DNA of 64,000 nucleotides, from the NCBI RefSeq assembly GCF_041381155.1, contig NC_091134.1, positions 42,739,338 to 42,803,337 on the forward strand, written 5' to 3'. This DNA comes from Argopecten irradians (lineage: Eukaryota > Mollusca > Bivalvia > Pectinida > Pectinidae). A program made the position numbers and the translations under genes. A model generated the notes under the pieces. It did no database searches. It had not been told where the DNA came from and saw only the letters and a program-made list of their open reading frames with translations. Below, one piece after another: positions 23,001-50,569 of the stretch. Every line of letters begins with the position of its first letter. Within the stretch, counting starts at the first letter, position 1.

Positions 23001-26000
23001 GATGCTTTATCAGTATCATTTAGCAATTCCATCCCTTATTTGAACCAAGATCCTAAAATAGGTATCAAATGCACAATAATATCAATACAAAGGAATAAAA
23101 AGGCTATGACCAGTATGCAAAATGTTGGTTGAATCATGATCAAAGCTTATCTTTGAAGAAACAGAACCAACACCATAAAATGTACTAAAAGCGATTTTTT
23201 GTTTGAGTTAGCCTTATTAAGGGAAACTTTCAAATGAATTTTAAGCGGAAACTGCAATTAGTAAATATCAATTAACGAGAGGCAAACCTTTCGAGCTCTT
23301 ACTAGTGTAAATAAGTAGACAAAATGACTCTGGGTGAAGTTCAAGTAAGAATCGGTTCAAGTTACCCGTAAGTTGCTCCATAGCCTGCCAATCTTTCGCG
23401 CTGCCTTTGGAGGATATGGCTCTTGCTACTGGTGATTGACCATAAGCTTTTCTATGGTTGCAAAAACATCTGATGTTCAACGGTCCGATATCAGAACACC
23501 ACAATTGAATCGGTAATACCTCTGCCCCAACAGCTACTACAAAGAAAGTAGAAATCATCGTAAACAGGTACCTCTATCAGAAATATCATTCTGACGGACA
23601 ATGGCTATAAGCAAGAAGGCATTCAACACATTCACCACAAAGAGTCGAAGAAGAGCCGTCTGAACCCGAAGAGGATAGGGCTGACATGGAGACAGTGTCA
23701 AAATGCAAGAGTCAGTGACCTGGCTTAGAGTTATCATTGGTATGATCGATAAAACATTGTTTTTTCAACTGCATACCATTTAGGGAAGTATATTTCTATT
23801 ATAAATACCAAAGTCAAGATATTTAATTCCACTATGAATTCTGAATTGTTATTTTTACTTCTATAAAGAAAAGAGACAATCACCATTAACACCATTGTTA
23901 GAAAATGTGCCATCGATGATCAATCGCCAGTAGCACGAAAAGAAAATCCTCCAAAAGCAACGCGAAAGACGTGCAGTCCAAGGAGCAACTTGTGGGAAAT
24001 TAGATGAATATAAGACTTACATCGGTACAGATTGAAAAAGCGAGCCCGAGATTGAGATGGCATTACACAACTTGTCGATGACCTATGTTTTATGTAGGAT
24101 CGCAAACGGATGTAAATAAGTAACTTATGTCGGGTATGTTGCACTTGAAGTGCACGCGCATTTGACAAAATGGCATCAAAAGAATAAAGTCAAGTCTAGA
24201 CTTGTTTAAAATCGTAATTGTTTGAAGAATTGTTTTGTGCTTTTTATTGTACTCTAATGAATAGAATGGGCGTGTTTCGGCAGTCGGCTTAGTATTATTC
24301 TTGACTTTTCGACAAAGGGTCCGAGTAATGACGTCCTCATAGATTTTAACATGATTTACATCAAGGTTGACGGAAAAGAAAATGAGGTTTTCGATAACAA
24401 TAGTGTATCATCTCAAGTTGAATAAGGCGCTTGGTCTCTATCACATTACTGATACACGAGGCGGGTAGAGAGACACCTAATTGTCGACATTTGTTCACTC
24501 GAAAGCAGTATTTATTGGAGGAGGCAGTTCTTGGGAAAGACACCGTCTTCACACGTCAGGGGAAACATAACCATCAAATTCACAATCAACGTTATCTGGA
24601 TCCAAGAGTTCATTTGAAACTCTCAAAAGATATGTGTGCGTCTATGTGTAACTCGATTAGTTTTAGCGTCCTTCTACCAGGTCAAAAATGTATAAGTAAG
24701 CAAACCGTTTTCTGTCTGTAATATCAACGAACCTTGAAAATGTAATGTGCAGCTTTCGTTGTGCCTTTGCATTTCCCCCTTGTTTTGTGCCATAGGATAA
24801 CTACTAGTACCCATTGCCATAGTCGTAAATAGGACAAAACTTGAACACTTCTTTCTCACATATTTCTGCTTTCTTCGACCTTAATGTGCACAGCCATATT
24901 ATCTGCTTTTAATAAGAGGAAGAATCTGAGAGGAATGCTTTAGAATATATTTAATGACTTTTTTGTGGTTCCCCATTTTTCAGAACATGAATTGATACGA
25001 TAATCTTCTGGTTGTTTGCTAGAGATATCACTATTTAGTCAGCTTAGACATACAAGATACGTACATGTCTCAAAACCAGAGGATGCTGCTTCAGGGATAC
25101 TCTGAAAAGTTCATATCTTTATGGTTATCGCTTGTTTAGTGTAATATTGTGTTTTCCTCAAACGTTTTACAAACGTTCATATCAACATGTCACAGGCCCA
25201 ATATTTTGTATCGGGGCTCTATAGGCTCTGTAGCAGATCCACAGCAGTGTGCATTTTTGTGAATTAAATATTACATAAACAACGTCCTGGTACCTGGATA
25301 TTCATAGTTTTTTCTTCGTGTTTACTTCCGGATAGTAGTGTGACGGGAAGTATTTATAAAAGCCTTTTAATTATCATCCAATCTCTCTAAAAGTACTTTT
25401 TGAACCAGAATTTCGTAAAATTACAATTTGTTTACAACTATAAACCAACATAGTTAATCTATTCAGATTTAAATAATAATTTATGGTTTACGTAGATCAA
25501 GAAATACTTTTAATGATTATATTAAACCATATTTGTATTCTGGGTGTCATTGAAACCCATTGTAATCTTACTACCCTTGTATAATATAATTCATCAGTTT
25601 ATGTTTCGTGACAAGTATACAAATACATGTATTTAGTGATTACCATATTCAATCCAACAATCGTCTCCATCCCCGTTTGTGCACCTTCCCATTTTCGAGG
25701 CCACAAGTTCACTTGAAATGAATTTGAATAATTTCAATAAATGCAGACAAAATATTATTACTGCATAATATCATTATTTTCATTCTTTTGCAAATCAATT
25801 TTTGACTTTCTTTGTACAATAATTTTATGATGGATCTAATTTTGTTCTATAAAGTGCTGCCCCCCCCTACCTCCTCTCTCCTAATTTCCTCAATTTTAAC
25901 GACCTATGACAAATACAGTAAGCTTGGTGAGTAACAATACAAAAAACACTTACATAGAAAACACAGTTTATTTCATTTCATACAATAGATAACTTTTCCA

Positions 26001-26600
26001 TCATCATATTCATGTACAAATTATATGGTCCACACTCAAAGTGTGACCAATATGCAGCAAGTTTAGTCCTGTTGTTACACATCAGTGAAGTCCTTATCTA
26101 CTATCAGTAGTTCAACTTCTCCATAGTTGCGTAATTAATTGTTTTTAAATGTTCAAAATTTAAAAAAAATCTTAGATATGATGAAATGTTTGATCTAAAA
26201 CCAATTCCTATCCTATTATTTACCTGAACATCTTCTTCATTTTACTTGATTTCATGTGTAAGTAAGTATGAAAGCTTTTCTTAGCTTGTATAGGACATAT
26301 TTGTCTGGATACGTGAATCTGAGTAAAAGCTCTCTCCCTTTCTCTCCCTCTGTCTCTCCCTATTAAAGGCACTCACTGATATGAAAACACAAGGGGACTA
26401 CACCTATATATATATATATGTCATAAAAATATACAAAATATCACAAAGTATCCGAAGCTTTTAACAAAAACATGGAATGACACCAGGTAATGTTCTGAAC
26501 ACTTAAACCCCCCCAAAAAGATTAACTAGCATAAATTATCACGGGTTTAAAAAGGAAGACAGATAAACCTGTCCCAGACTTTTACAGATCATGGTTACTT
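23000..26600. other. Gene-poor AT-rich stretch
   Basis: No convincing gene. A diverged inverted duplication of about 85 bp pairs 23365-23450 with 23915-23995 (shared TCAATC-CCAGTAGCA and GGAGCAACTT), and it explains the open frame near 23270-23558. A short C run and pyrimidine-rich DNA lie near 25858-25890. I see nothing else. Confidence 0.4.
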
Positions 26601-26601
26601 A

Positions 26602-26916
26602 CATCCTCGATACTCCAGGGCTTCCGATCACTTACGATCTCTACACCCCTGGACTATCTCATAGCGAAATTGAAGGCAGCTCAGCGGAAAACATTTGACC
26701 AATCACAGGCTAACAAATATTTCATTTGAAGACTACAGAGAGAGCGACGCCTAACATCAAAGCCAGAGTCAGCCACAGTGTACCGTTATACGGCTCTTTT
26801 GATGTACATCAAATGACTAAGTTACCTGTTCTATTCTGTTGCCACCAGTTTTACTATGAGATAGTCCAGGGGTGTAGAGATCGTAAGTGATCGGAAGCCC
26901 TGGAGTATCGAGGATG
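26602..26916. mobile_element. Mutator-like MITE: 63-bp perfect inverted repeats, 9-bp target duplication
   Basis: Positions 26602-26664 and 26854-26916 are exact reverse complements (63 of 63), starting CATCCTCGATACTCCAGGGC. GGTTACTTA flanks both sides (26593-26601 and 26917-26925), a perfect 9-bp direct repeat. Long inverted repeats with 9-bp duplications are the signature of Mutator-like elements. The 189-bp centre has no gene. Identical arms indicate recent activity or gene conversion. Confidence 0.75.
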
Positions 26917-26929
26917 GGTTACTTATAGA

Positions 26930-27828
26930 TCATGGTTAAATCCACAATGATACTACAGTACACAACATTTCAGATCCCATTTGTAAAGTTTTTGTAAATA
27001 ACTCAGATCAATATCTGATTACATTCCCAAAAAATATGAATTTAAACAAATACAATAATATTGCAGATCCACTAACAAATGAGATATTCCTGAATTACTT
27101 AAGGCTGATTCAAACCCACACACACACTTGTTGCCTCGCACACATCCTCTCTGCTCTAACACAAAGAAATCTGTCACATTTATAATTTGCTGGTTATGTG
27201 ACATTGAGGATAGTGGTCATAGGTGAAAAATTAAGTTTCCAATAACATCAATTTAGTGTTTGTTTTAAAATATATAATATGGAATGGTTACAAGATTTAT
27301 AATGTGCATATTTGTTTGTCACCAAACAGCATTTATCTACTATATAAATGTCTTATAGTAGTAGCTATGTTCAATTTCATATTCATTACATATTCAGTTC
27401 ACAATTTGAAGGTTATACTTCTGTATAAATAGCGTCACTAACTCTAAATGCCCATTCCAAATGATGTTAACAACCGTTTATTATTTTCTGCATCGTTGTG
27501 TTGTAAGAGTTATCCCCCCTCGTCTTTTGTTGTTGGTGATTCAGGTTACCAGCAGTTCTGTAAATTAACAGTAAAAGTTTAGCAAACAGATGGTAAAATT
27601 ACCAAAATATTCCAAAAACTCTAATAAACCCTCAATAATTTCCTTCGCCGATTTGCTTTTAGATGGTTATTATTATGGTTTCTTGGAGAAATTCTATAAA
27701 ACAGATTTTTTAATGTCACAAATTTCACCAAGATGCTCCACTGCCGACAGAGCATAAATGATATTCATCACTTTAAGAATCATGTATATATGTGTCTAAT
27801 TAACACAAAAACATAAAATAAAATAATC
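26930..27828. other. Non-coding AT-rich spacer
   Basis: No gene or clear repeat recognised. It contains a short CA run near 27120 and ordinary AT-rich DNA. Confidence 0.4.
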
Positions 27829-27830
27829 TA

Positions 27831-28786
27831 CACTCAAACCTCGATGATTCGAACTCTGATGAATCAAATTTCTTGCTGTATCGAACTTTTTGTCTGGTCC
27901 CGAATTTCCCGCATCGAAGTTCTCGATGTATCGAACCTTTTTTCATGGACCATTTGTTATAGAATCATAGGTAACTGACACTCGATGATTCGAATAAAAA
28001 TTTACCTGTACAGATCAGGTGTTCGCCGATACCCCGCGGCATGTTGTCACACCTAGCTGTCTCGCGACGGCCCTTCGCCGGACAATAGGGATTATGACAG
28101 TTTGTGTTGCTTGCTTGATATCATCAGGATAATTAATATCACTGATCAGGCAGATACCCGGTGCTTTGTTTTTACAAGCTGTGTTATTAAATCATAAGTA
28201 CGGCAAAGATACAGTTAGTCGTTTTTGATGTTCGCCGCCGCCATTGGTAGCGGTTTGTAGAATTTACGGAACGGTAAATAGCGAGCCACATTATTAGTAA
28301 CTCATACTCAAAACTGTTACATTGCAAAACTTTGGCATAAATACTGGAGCAAATCGATCATTCTGAATCGAAGTATTTTGTAGGTGTTGTAGCGCTTTCA
28401 GTTCCTCCTTTTTAGTTTCGTTTTTGCAACGTATTTTCGTTTTTATATTCATTCCGTAATATTGACCATCGCTTAAATAGTCACCAAACGAATACATGTA
28501 CATGGGTTAGGCCTAGTACACGTAAGTCTTGTTTATAATATACGTATGCATTGCTAACGATAGCAATACATGTGATAAATTGCATACTTCGTTATTATTT
28601 TGTTTTGCTTGTGGTAAATACCATGATTATAAAGTTTACGGAACGGAGACGACATGTACACAACTACCACAGTTGGTCATGGTAAAAAAAACATCGGTCT
28701 AATTTCAACCACGAATAATTGGAAGTCTCGATGTTTTGAAGTTTTTCTGATGGTCCCTTGAACTTCGATACATCGAGGTTTGACTG
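27831..28786. mobile_element. pogo/Tigger-type non-autonomous element, 956 bp, TA duplication
   Basis: The left end CACTCAAACCTCGATG follows TA and the right end CATCGAGGTTTGACTG precedes TA. CAGTCAAACCTCG-like ends with TA duplication are typical of pogo/Tigger members of the Tc1/mariner superfamily. Subterminal copies of CGATGTATCGAA occur near 27920 and 28765. No transposase frame is present. Confidence 0.7.
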
Positions 28787-28789
28787 TAT

Positions 28790-29200
28790 TTTGCTTTTGG
28801 TGCAAATCAGTACTTCATTCCATATAGGATATAGTGCCACGGAATTTTTTCGGGATGCAATTAATTGTTTTTTATAATTTCAACTTGAAGTAAAATTAGA
28901 AGCTCAAACTTTCCAATGGTGTTAATGTTGTAAAGTAAGTAACTTTTGTAACTGAAGAAATAGACTAAATCGTCTGCTCCTGTTTTTGATAGTGAAAAAA
29001 ATACCATTTGTCAGCAGTGGAGCATCTTTAAAGACATTTTGACAGAGACTTTCAATTGATTTGGTACCACAAAATCAATAAAATAACTATTCAATTTCTG
29101 CAATTCTAACGTAGCATCATTTGTTTTCTATTCAAGTCTAACAGTGACAAATAAACGTAACAAAATATTGTGACAGGTCAGAGCAGTGAAAACAAATAAC
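28790..29200. other. Region downstream of the cathepsin L gene
   Basis: AT-rich DNA between the pogo-type element and the protease stop codon. It should hold the 3' untranslated region of the minus-strand gene, but I see no unambiguous polyadenylation signal on that strand. Confidence 0.3.
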
Positions 29201-42712
<13,512 letters not shown>

Positions 42713-43975
42713 CCTTGATAAATTCACTCAAGATTTCTGAAACAGTAGAAAAAAAAATCAAATTAATATAAATAACAATTCAACTTCATTCTGGAAATCA
42801 GCAGTAAAAATTATTCGTCACCACCATTTCTGATCATGAATTCACATGATGCGAGTGTATAAATCATAAACTTGTAACACTTGTATTGATGAATTAACGA
42901 CACATACAGTAAATGTAGTTAATGACATAATTTAATTCTTTAACCACACTGTGCTGGTACTTTATAATGCAAAATCCATGTAGGTTGCAGCTTTATATAA
43001 TTATCTTACCAGTTAAGAAAGTCTGCTGTGGCCAATGTCGTAACTTACAATACAATGTAAGTATATATACCCACACATGTAAGTACATTCACCACCTAAT
43101 CACCATATAGAGTGGCTACTCCTTTTAAAACCCCATGACCATGATCAGCTGACTGGGTCATGAGTTAAGACAAAGACACATGCTTTTTAAATTAGCTGTC
43201 ATAAATTATGCTAATTTCACCAGTTGTAAATTCATCAGAGGTTAATGTAATGGCAATAAACATAGATCTGTACAAGGCACTGAGGGTTGCGAGACCCATC
43301 TCTGATATGATACGTACCCTTACCCAATTACTACCTTTATAGATATACGGGTATATACTTCAAGAAATAAAACATCAGCGACATTGTTAAGGATTTAATT
43401 TATTGACATATCTGTAAAGTTCTCTAGATCTAGCTACCTCTAATTAACTCATCAGAGCAAAAGGTTTCAACGATGTGCTCCTGAGAACTTATATGGTACA
43501 ATTGAATTTAACATAACGAAATGTACTTCTATATAAATATATATAAATATGTAGTGTTGAGTATGGGTTTGGAAAAATTATTGAATAAGATGCATGCAAT
43601 GAGGACAGCCTAGCTAGCTATACATTATGCACTGTACTCGCCCATTACATAATTACTAGTACTATAACCCGATGATATATATCATATCACTATCTGGGTT
43701 TTTGTTTTTGTTGGTATTTTGCTATCTTGATAAAAACATTGTAGCTTGTTTTAATCATATTAAAATTTATGCTTAAGTTTGAGTTCTAGAAAGATGAAAA
43801 AAATGGCAATTGTTAAGCTAACTAATTAGTCTTTCAGTGTATTTTTTAACATTATCAAAGAGATCTGAAGGTATTTATCTGTATATATATAACACCAGTA
43901 ATTATATTTATGATAAGCATTATCATAATAAAGTATAACTTTAACAACAAATATTATAACTAATGATATATATTG

Positions 43976-44152
43976 TATTCTACCCAATAAGCGCCCATGT
44001 CCCTATAAGCCCCCATCCCCCTTTTTGAGGCCTCAATTTCAATTGCCCAGGCACAAATAAGGACCAAAACTACATAAAACGGTATAAATTTGCAATAATT
44101 TTAACTTATTAACACCTTTTCATTTTTATCAATTTCTTATTGGGTCGAATAC
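43976..44152. repeat. MITE with CCCAATAAGCGCCCA termini, copy 2
   Basis: The left end TATTCTACCCAATAAGCGCC and the right end CTTATTGGGTCGAATA are inverted. Shared TTC-ACCCAATAAG-GCCCA and the following CCCTATAAGC tie it to the copy at 10640-10896. The short AT-rich interior has no gene. Confidence 0.55.
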
Positions 44153-44159
44153 AGTATGT

Positions 44160-46480
44160 GTGTATTCAATGGTGACATTCCCACTGGAGTCAACATACAT
44201 ACAATGTAGCAATAATTATGACAGTTGTGCCAATATAATTCACCAGCCTTGATTACCAACACTCTATAGCTATATTTATAATTCTTCACTAGTACTATAT
44301 GACCCTTACCATTACATGTATACACTTACCAACACCCTCTCTCTCCCTTCACAAATAAACCTTATACTCTCTTCACAGACCAGAATTGAAAAATATTTAC
44401 AAAACTACTTGTTTATATACCACTGTTTATAGTATCACACAATTTTTGTGACTCATCAGAGTGTAGGCAAAATCCCGGAACACCTGTCACATTAACTTTG
44501 TCACATGATTATGACTGGTGAATAGCAAATCACATGACTGCAGATAAATACAAAACAGATCTAACACTTCCACTGGTGTCTGCTGCTAAAGGCATTAAAA
44601 AGCAACAAAGGGCACTGAGATTTGAAACTATTACAACAGGAACAATACAATTACGTACAAAATCATTGCTGCCAGCATTAACAGGCTAAGGCCTGTGTCT
44701 GGTACACAAGTAAAACAACAAATTACATATACATGTACTCTGTAATGCTGGTTAACGTTGTATAACTACACTTATGTATGTAACATGGCCGGATTTAAGC
44801 CTATTTATGTTATACAAGATCATGCCCAGTTACACTTTTTACAGAAGATTGTTACATAAAAATAGGTACATTGAGAACATTCTCTACCTTATATGTTTAT
44901 ATATCTACATACAGTTTTACATGTATAACATTTCTTTGATACAATATATAATATACAAACATTTTCCATTAATAACACTACAGCTATAAAACTTAAGTCT
45001 ACTACAATGTAGACATTTGGTGCAGTTAAGAAATTAATTAAACTATATAGCAAATAATTTTTCCTTATAATTTTTTAAACCTATTTATTACAATATATGC
45101 GATCACATATGTTATGTGGATTCATTAGCTATACATTCTTATATACTAAACATGGTTTAGCTTTTTATTACTATTATAACTTTAAGATGTTGACCTATCA
45201 AAGTGTAGAGATCCCAGCTGATGCGCGATCGGTCAATGTAGCATCTGTGTGGTGAATGACCTAAAGAAAGTGATTCATGATCACAACACATCAGAAGTTG
45301 GTGATGAAACCAACAATGAAGTCATCAATCATATCAATTTCCATTTTAAGGGATAGACGATGATCAGCATGTGCTACCCCATTATTTACTTAATAAGCAT
45401 GCATGGAGATCTAGAATAAATTGGTGCTTGATCAAAATACAGAACTGTACAAAATTTTTGCTAAAAGTAAAAGGAGAAAATTCAGTTTTAGTGGTTTCGA
45501 ATTTCGTGATCCTACGTTAAGGGTGGATAATATATGATTCAACCAATTTACTGCAAAATTATAAATTTAATTCATGGAATTCCTCTGGGTCCATGATGTT
45601 CCAAATGTTAAAATTAATCCAGCTGTTTAAATTTTTTAAAAGTCTTTTCATTTAATTGGATCTTATAATTTGCAACATTTTCAGGTAGCTATAGCTCGTT
45701 CAATATTTTAGAATTTGAAAGACAAAAAAATTCTTACGAATTGAATGCTGTAGAAATATACTAACTAGGCCTTATTTAAGTTATTCCTTGTCAGTGTGAT
45801 TGCATGATTTTTCCACATTTTAATGAAGTCTGATGCATAATTATTATAAGTAATACTTGTAGTTTTAAAAATTTAATTGATCCTATCATCTCCCCTTCTA
45901 CACTTGTAAAGAAATATTTTAATTAATACCATACCTTAATCTTAATTTCAACTTTCATGTTTAATGTCATGTTGTATGTATATACCTACGTGCAATATAT
46001 CATAATAAGAATACATAATAATTCAGACTTATAAGCCTAATTAGCACAAGCTACCTGATAGTGGTGTCCCGATTAATCAAGTTCATTGAGTATCATTGGT
46101 TTGGGGTGTTTGACCAATCAATCAAGTAAGAGATCTATAATCAAGTTTCGTCAGAATTGTCCAACATAATGATAAACGAAACTGTATAATTAGCCGATCA
46201 ATAAAACACGCAAGAAATGTCGTAAAAAACTTGTCGTAATCATTCGCTTGTGTGTTTTCGCTCATATCATTTCAAATATCAAGTGTCAAAACGAATTGAA
46301 GAGCACATATTTCATGCATATAAAGTAAATTAAGTAATGTATTATTTATGTATATTTTATCCAGTTTAGAAAAAATGAGAAGAACTATCAATATTATATT
46401 AATTAATACCAGTATATATAATATACGTCACACAGGAAGAAGTCTTTATAAGTAGAGAAGTTATCCACTAAGGGACAACC
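44160..46480. other. AT-rich stretch without recognised genes
   Basis: Upstream of the cathepsin gene. I see no exon with convincing splice sites and no clear repeat. Confidence 0.4.
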
Positions 46481-46485
46481 ATATA

Positions 46486-46620
46486 CAGTCAAACCTGCTC
46501 TAACGACTGCCTGTATATAACGACCGCCTCGGGGTCTTTAACGACCGGTTTTGAGACTCCCATGCATTTTTACTATATAATGGCACTGTGCATAACGACT
46601 ACATTGACCATCAGCATACA
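46486..46620. repeat. One terminus of a pogo/Tigger-type element
   Basis: TA is followed by CAGTCAAACCTGCTCTAACG and several CATAACGAC/TAACGACCG subterminal motifs. The expected inverted partner was not found before 47470, so the right end is lost or too diverged. A diverged direct repeat (CGATTTCAACCAAATTTG near 46750 and 46960) follows. Confidence 0.45.
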
Positions 46621-47472
46621 GAGAGTAGGATGACTTTCGCCGATTGTTAGTGTAATATGCTTCAGTGATATATAGCACTATAATACCATTTTTGTGTCGC
46701 TTGCAACACAAGTGCAACACAGAATCCGTGGGATAGCTTAAGTAAGTATTGTTCGATTTCAACCAAATTTGTTTATTGTTTAATACTGGTCAGAAAATAT
46801 TTGCGAGAGTTACGGGACTTTAAAATCGTCAAAACAGATAAATCCATGGTTTCCGCTCGATATCCATGAGATCTTGGATTGGTTAGATACTGGTGAAAAT
46901 CCGTCAATAATCACAGATAAATAACTTGTTTCCGCTCGATAAAATTAGTATTTATTTTTCGATTTCAACCAAATTTGAGTACATGCACAGTATTATATAA
47001 AGAAGCTGAATTAACTACGGTTATCGCTAAAATGTCTCTGTTCCTATTGCTATATCATATGTTCTCTGATATTCAAACTATGTCAAATTATCAATCTACG
47101 TCAATATTGTATTTCTTCTTGAACTTATAAATATTGAAATTATATCATAAACTATCCCATATATATATTATATGTTCTTTGTATATTACCTAGCTGCTTG
47201 TAATTGAAATTGTAGAGTTGTGCATCTGAGATATTTTCAATGTAAATCGATTAACCCTGGCTACACCTCGGCATAGCCAAAAGTGTCAGTTTGGCCAGAG
47301 ATTTATATACTATTTAAATCTCTGGTTTGGCTATTTCCATATAAACGACATCGCTTCTAAAACTAAGCATTAGATACCACTCATATCAAAAAGCCATTTG
47401 TAGCATTTTTAAAAATGAGTATTTAAAAATTGTACAAGTTTTATATTGTTAAAAAAAACTGCAATAATGATT

Positions 47473-47545
47473 TTAACCCTAGTCATGCTGTGACCGACTA
47501 AAGTCGGTTCTTCGGTGTCGTGCGGATACCGACTTTAGTCGGTCT
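47473..47545. mobile_element. Left terminus of a piggyBac element
   Basis: TTAA at 47473-47476 is followed by CCCTAG, the canonical piggyBac terminus. A subterminal palindrome follows (GACCGACTAAAGTCGGT and its inverted copy ACCGACTTTAGTCGGTC at about 47492-47543). The transposase gene begins 220 bp further in. No right terminus with TTAA was recognised within about 800 bp of the stop codon. Confidence 0.65.
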
Positions 47546-47762
47546 GTGTACTGTACGGCCACTTCGTATTTTGTAATATGAATAGTTCTAAAATAAAACT
47601 TATTTCAAAGTTAATTTCGATACTGGCCATTCAATAAATATGTCAGCTTTATGTGTGTAAAATATGTAAACCCAAGGATTTATAAGTCATATACGTCCTT
47701 GTAAAAACGAACAAGAATTGAGATTGACCAGACGGTCGTGGGTCCGGTGTCGGGATTTCGCT

Positions 47763-50568
47763 ATGGCGGACGGGAATTTCTTGCTCCGAAATGTTTTGCC
47801 GGAAAATCGCGATCTGTTTGAGGAGATATTTCTTAATGAGGACAGCGATGATGCTGAGTTTGAGGGATGGGACGGTGATGATTTTGATGTAGTAGAGGAA
47901 CACCGGAATGTGTTTGAAGATGACAGCTGGGTGCAAGGCGGTCTACCCCCGTCTGGACAGACTTTCATTGGAAACGCTGGCGTTACAAATCCTCCGGAGG
48001 AAGGAGAGACGTTGTCTCATTTGGACATTTTTCAGAGGTTTTTCACCGAAGATGTCATTGGTATGATGGTACTGGAGACCAACAGATATGCAGCCTCCTA
48101 CTTGGATAACAGGACCCTGTCACAACACTCCAGGTTGAAGAAGTGGGTACCTACAACTGTTGGTGAGATGAAGGCATTCTTGGGGATGGTGATAGCTATG
48201 GGGCTTGTCAGACAGACCGATATTCAGGAATATTGGACCACTAACGAGGTAACCAGTACGCCATTTTTTGGGACTGTTATGTCTAGAGATAGGTTTATGA
48301 ATGTTATGAGTTTTTTCATCTATGTGACAACAATACTGCTGTGCAGCGAGGCCTTGATGGTTATTCCCCTTTACAGAAGTTAGGTCGACCCTACACAGAT
48401 ATTTTGAAGAGTTTTGAAAACTGTTACAACCCTGGAAGGAACATTGCTATTGATGAAGGTATGATACCGTGGCGAGGGAAGTTGAACTTTCGTGTATATA
48501 GCCCTGATAAGCCAATCAAGTATGGACTCAAGATGTACATGCTGTGTGATTCTGCGAATTGATACTGTAGTCGGCTTGAGTTATATACTGGTCGCGAGGG
48601 AGTACAGCTGGACTGTAGTGGGAATGGTTCGACTTACGACGTAGTGATGCGGTTGATGGAGCCATATTTGAACAAGGGACATCACCTATATACTGACAAC
48701 TACTACAGTAGCCCTCAGCTATTCTATGATTTGTTTATGAACGCCACACTGGCTTGTGGAACTTTGAGGAGCAACAGGAGAGGAGTTCCAAAGGCAATGA
48801 AGGAGGCGCATCCGGCAAAAGGAGAGATATCCGTGTTCAATAATGGAACTCTGGTCGCCCTTAAGTATGCTGACAAGAAGGATGTGTCCTTTCTTACTAC
48901 AATTCATGAAGGTATGTTTGTGTTGCATGGAGTATCAACATATTACATGTATACATGTACATAATTTCAAGTATAATCTACAGTACAGTATGTTGCTGGA
49001 TGTGTTATTTTTTAAAATTTGATTTCACAGAAGAAATTTATATACCAGTACATTGTAATAACAACTGAGAACTAGACTCATTTTTTATAAATGTTAAAAA
49101 CTTACAATATTTTTACCCTGTGCAATTACATGGGTAAGTATTTTTAATTTTAGTTTTAAATTTTGAGTTCTAATTAAAAAAAAAAACCCAGAAAATTCAG
49201 ATTACTATTTCATTATTACAGGTGTAATGGTTGATACAGGAAAGCGTGACCATGATGGAAACAGAATTGTCCGGCCTGACTGTGTCTTGAGCTACAACAA
49301 GTACATGGGAGCAGTAGACAGGTAAGTTAAATAGCCAGACTAAATTGAATTCTTACAGATAAAACACTATTGATAGATTGATAATATGAGAACCATTGAA
49401 ATTTAATCTGTTGAAAAAGATTTGTTTACATTGTAAAAACTGCATCACTGATGCTAGTTTTTTTTATTGATTTAACATGCCAGGTACTGACGACTGACTG
49501 GTGGTTTTTCTCTGGTTACTCTGACTTTCCTCAAACAACAAAACTGGCACGTCATTATATGACCTTGGCTGTTAATAGGGCGTTAAACCAATGAAAAAAA
49601 GTCCTATTAACTTGATGCTAGGAGATTTGCATGTCAGCAAATGAGTTTATTTTGCATGTCATATTTCAAAGCATTTTTTTTTTTGAAAAGTTTAAAATCA
49701 AAACATCACTCTAAATAAAGGACATTGCTTTAACAGGTGTGACCAGATGGTATCCTACAATGGATTCGACAGACGGACATTGAAATGGTGGAAGAAGGTC
49801 TTCTTTCATATCCTTGGCATTGCAGTCCTGAATTCTTATATAATCTACAAAGAAATGAGTCAGCACCCAGTTCTTCAAAGGGCATTCAGGTAATGAAATA
49901 CAAGTAAAAACACATAACGTCAGTTGATGAAGCAGATGTATTATTGGAAAGAAAACATATCTGTCTTAATTAACTTAAGACAGAATTAACTTAAGACAGA
50001 ATAGATTAGAAAAAAATGGGTTTTGAAGGTGCATTTTACTGTTAGATATTAATAAAAAAAATCAGGAATCAGGAACTTTGATCATGTACAAAAAGAAAGT
50101 ATTCAATGGGAGCATAACAATTTTGACATCAAAGGCGTTTTGTGTGAAATCATGAAAATTTACATTCCAATAATCTATTTATTTTACATTTTCAGGAGAG
50201 AAGTTGTCCGCCAACTTGTAATGGAGGCTGATGTGACAGGACCAGAGTCTAGAGGTAGGAAGAAGGGAGACAACCTTCAGCGCCTGTCAGCGAGACATTT
50301 CATAGGGCACCTTCCACCAACGGGAACCAAATCAGCAGCCAGGAGGAGATGTGTTGTCTGTGGGCCTGGTGAGATGGAGTTGTATAGAGCACAACATCAG
50401 GGACTTCCTGCTCCAAGACGTCTTGGAAGGGAAACCACTTTCCAGTGTAAACAGTGTTGTGTTCCATTGTGTGTTGAGCCTTGTTTCGAACTATATCACA
50501 CTAAAGCAGAGTTTGTGTTGGCTTACAAAAGACTAAGACTTACCACCCAACCTGGACAAGAAGAGTAG
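47763..50568 (+). pseudogene. piggyBac transposase (DDE_Tnp_1_7 family), four exons, one frameshift and one nonsense codon
   Basis: Exons 47763-48911, 49222-49321, 49737-49889, 50196-50568; about 590 codons, the size of piggyBac transposases. An acidic N-terminus precedes the catalytic core. The three catalytic Asp lie in IAIDEGMIPW (48452), LYTDNYYSS (48695) and YMGAVDRCDQM (exon 2/3 junction). The C-terminus has a Cys-rich zinc domain (RRRCVVCGPGE, then QCKQCCVPLCVEPC). The T run at 48311-48316 shifts the frame by one, and TGA at 48560-48562 interrupts the core. The ATG at 47763 is the first in frame. The product would cut and paste at TTAA without a footprint. The rest is well preserved, so it is either recently broken or partly a sequencing artefact. 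Confidence 0.85.
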
Positions 50569-50569
50569 A

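Noticed and set aside
23268..23558. 96-codon minus-strand frame with an acceptor-like start.
   Set aside because: Part of it is an arm of a diverged inverted duplication (partner 23915-23995) and no neighbouring exon fits.
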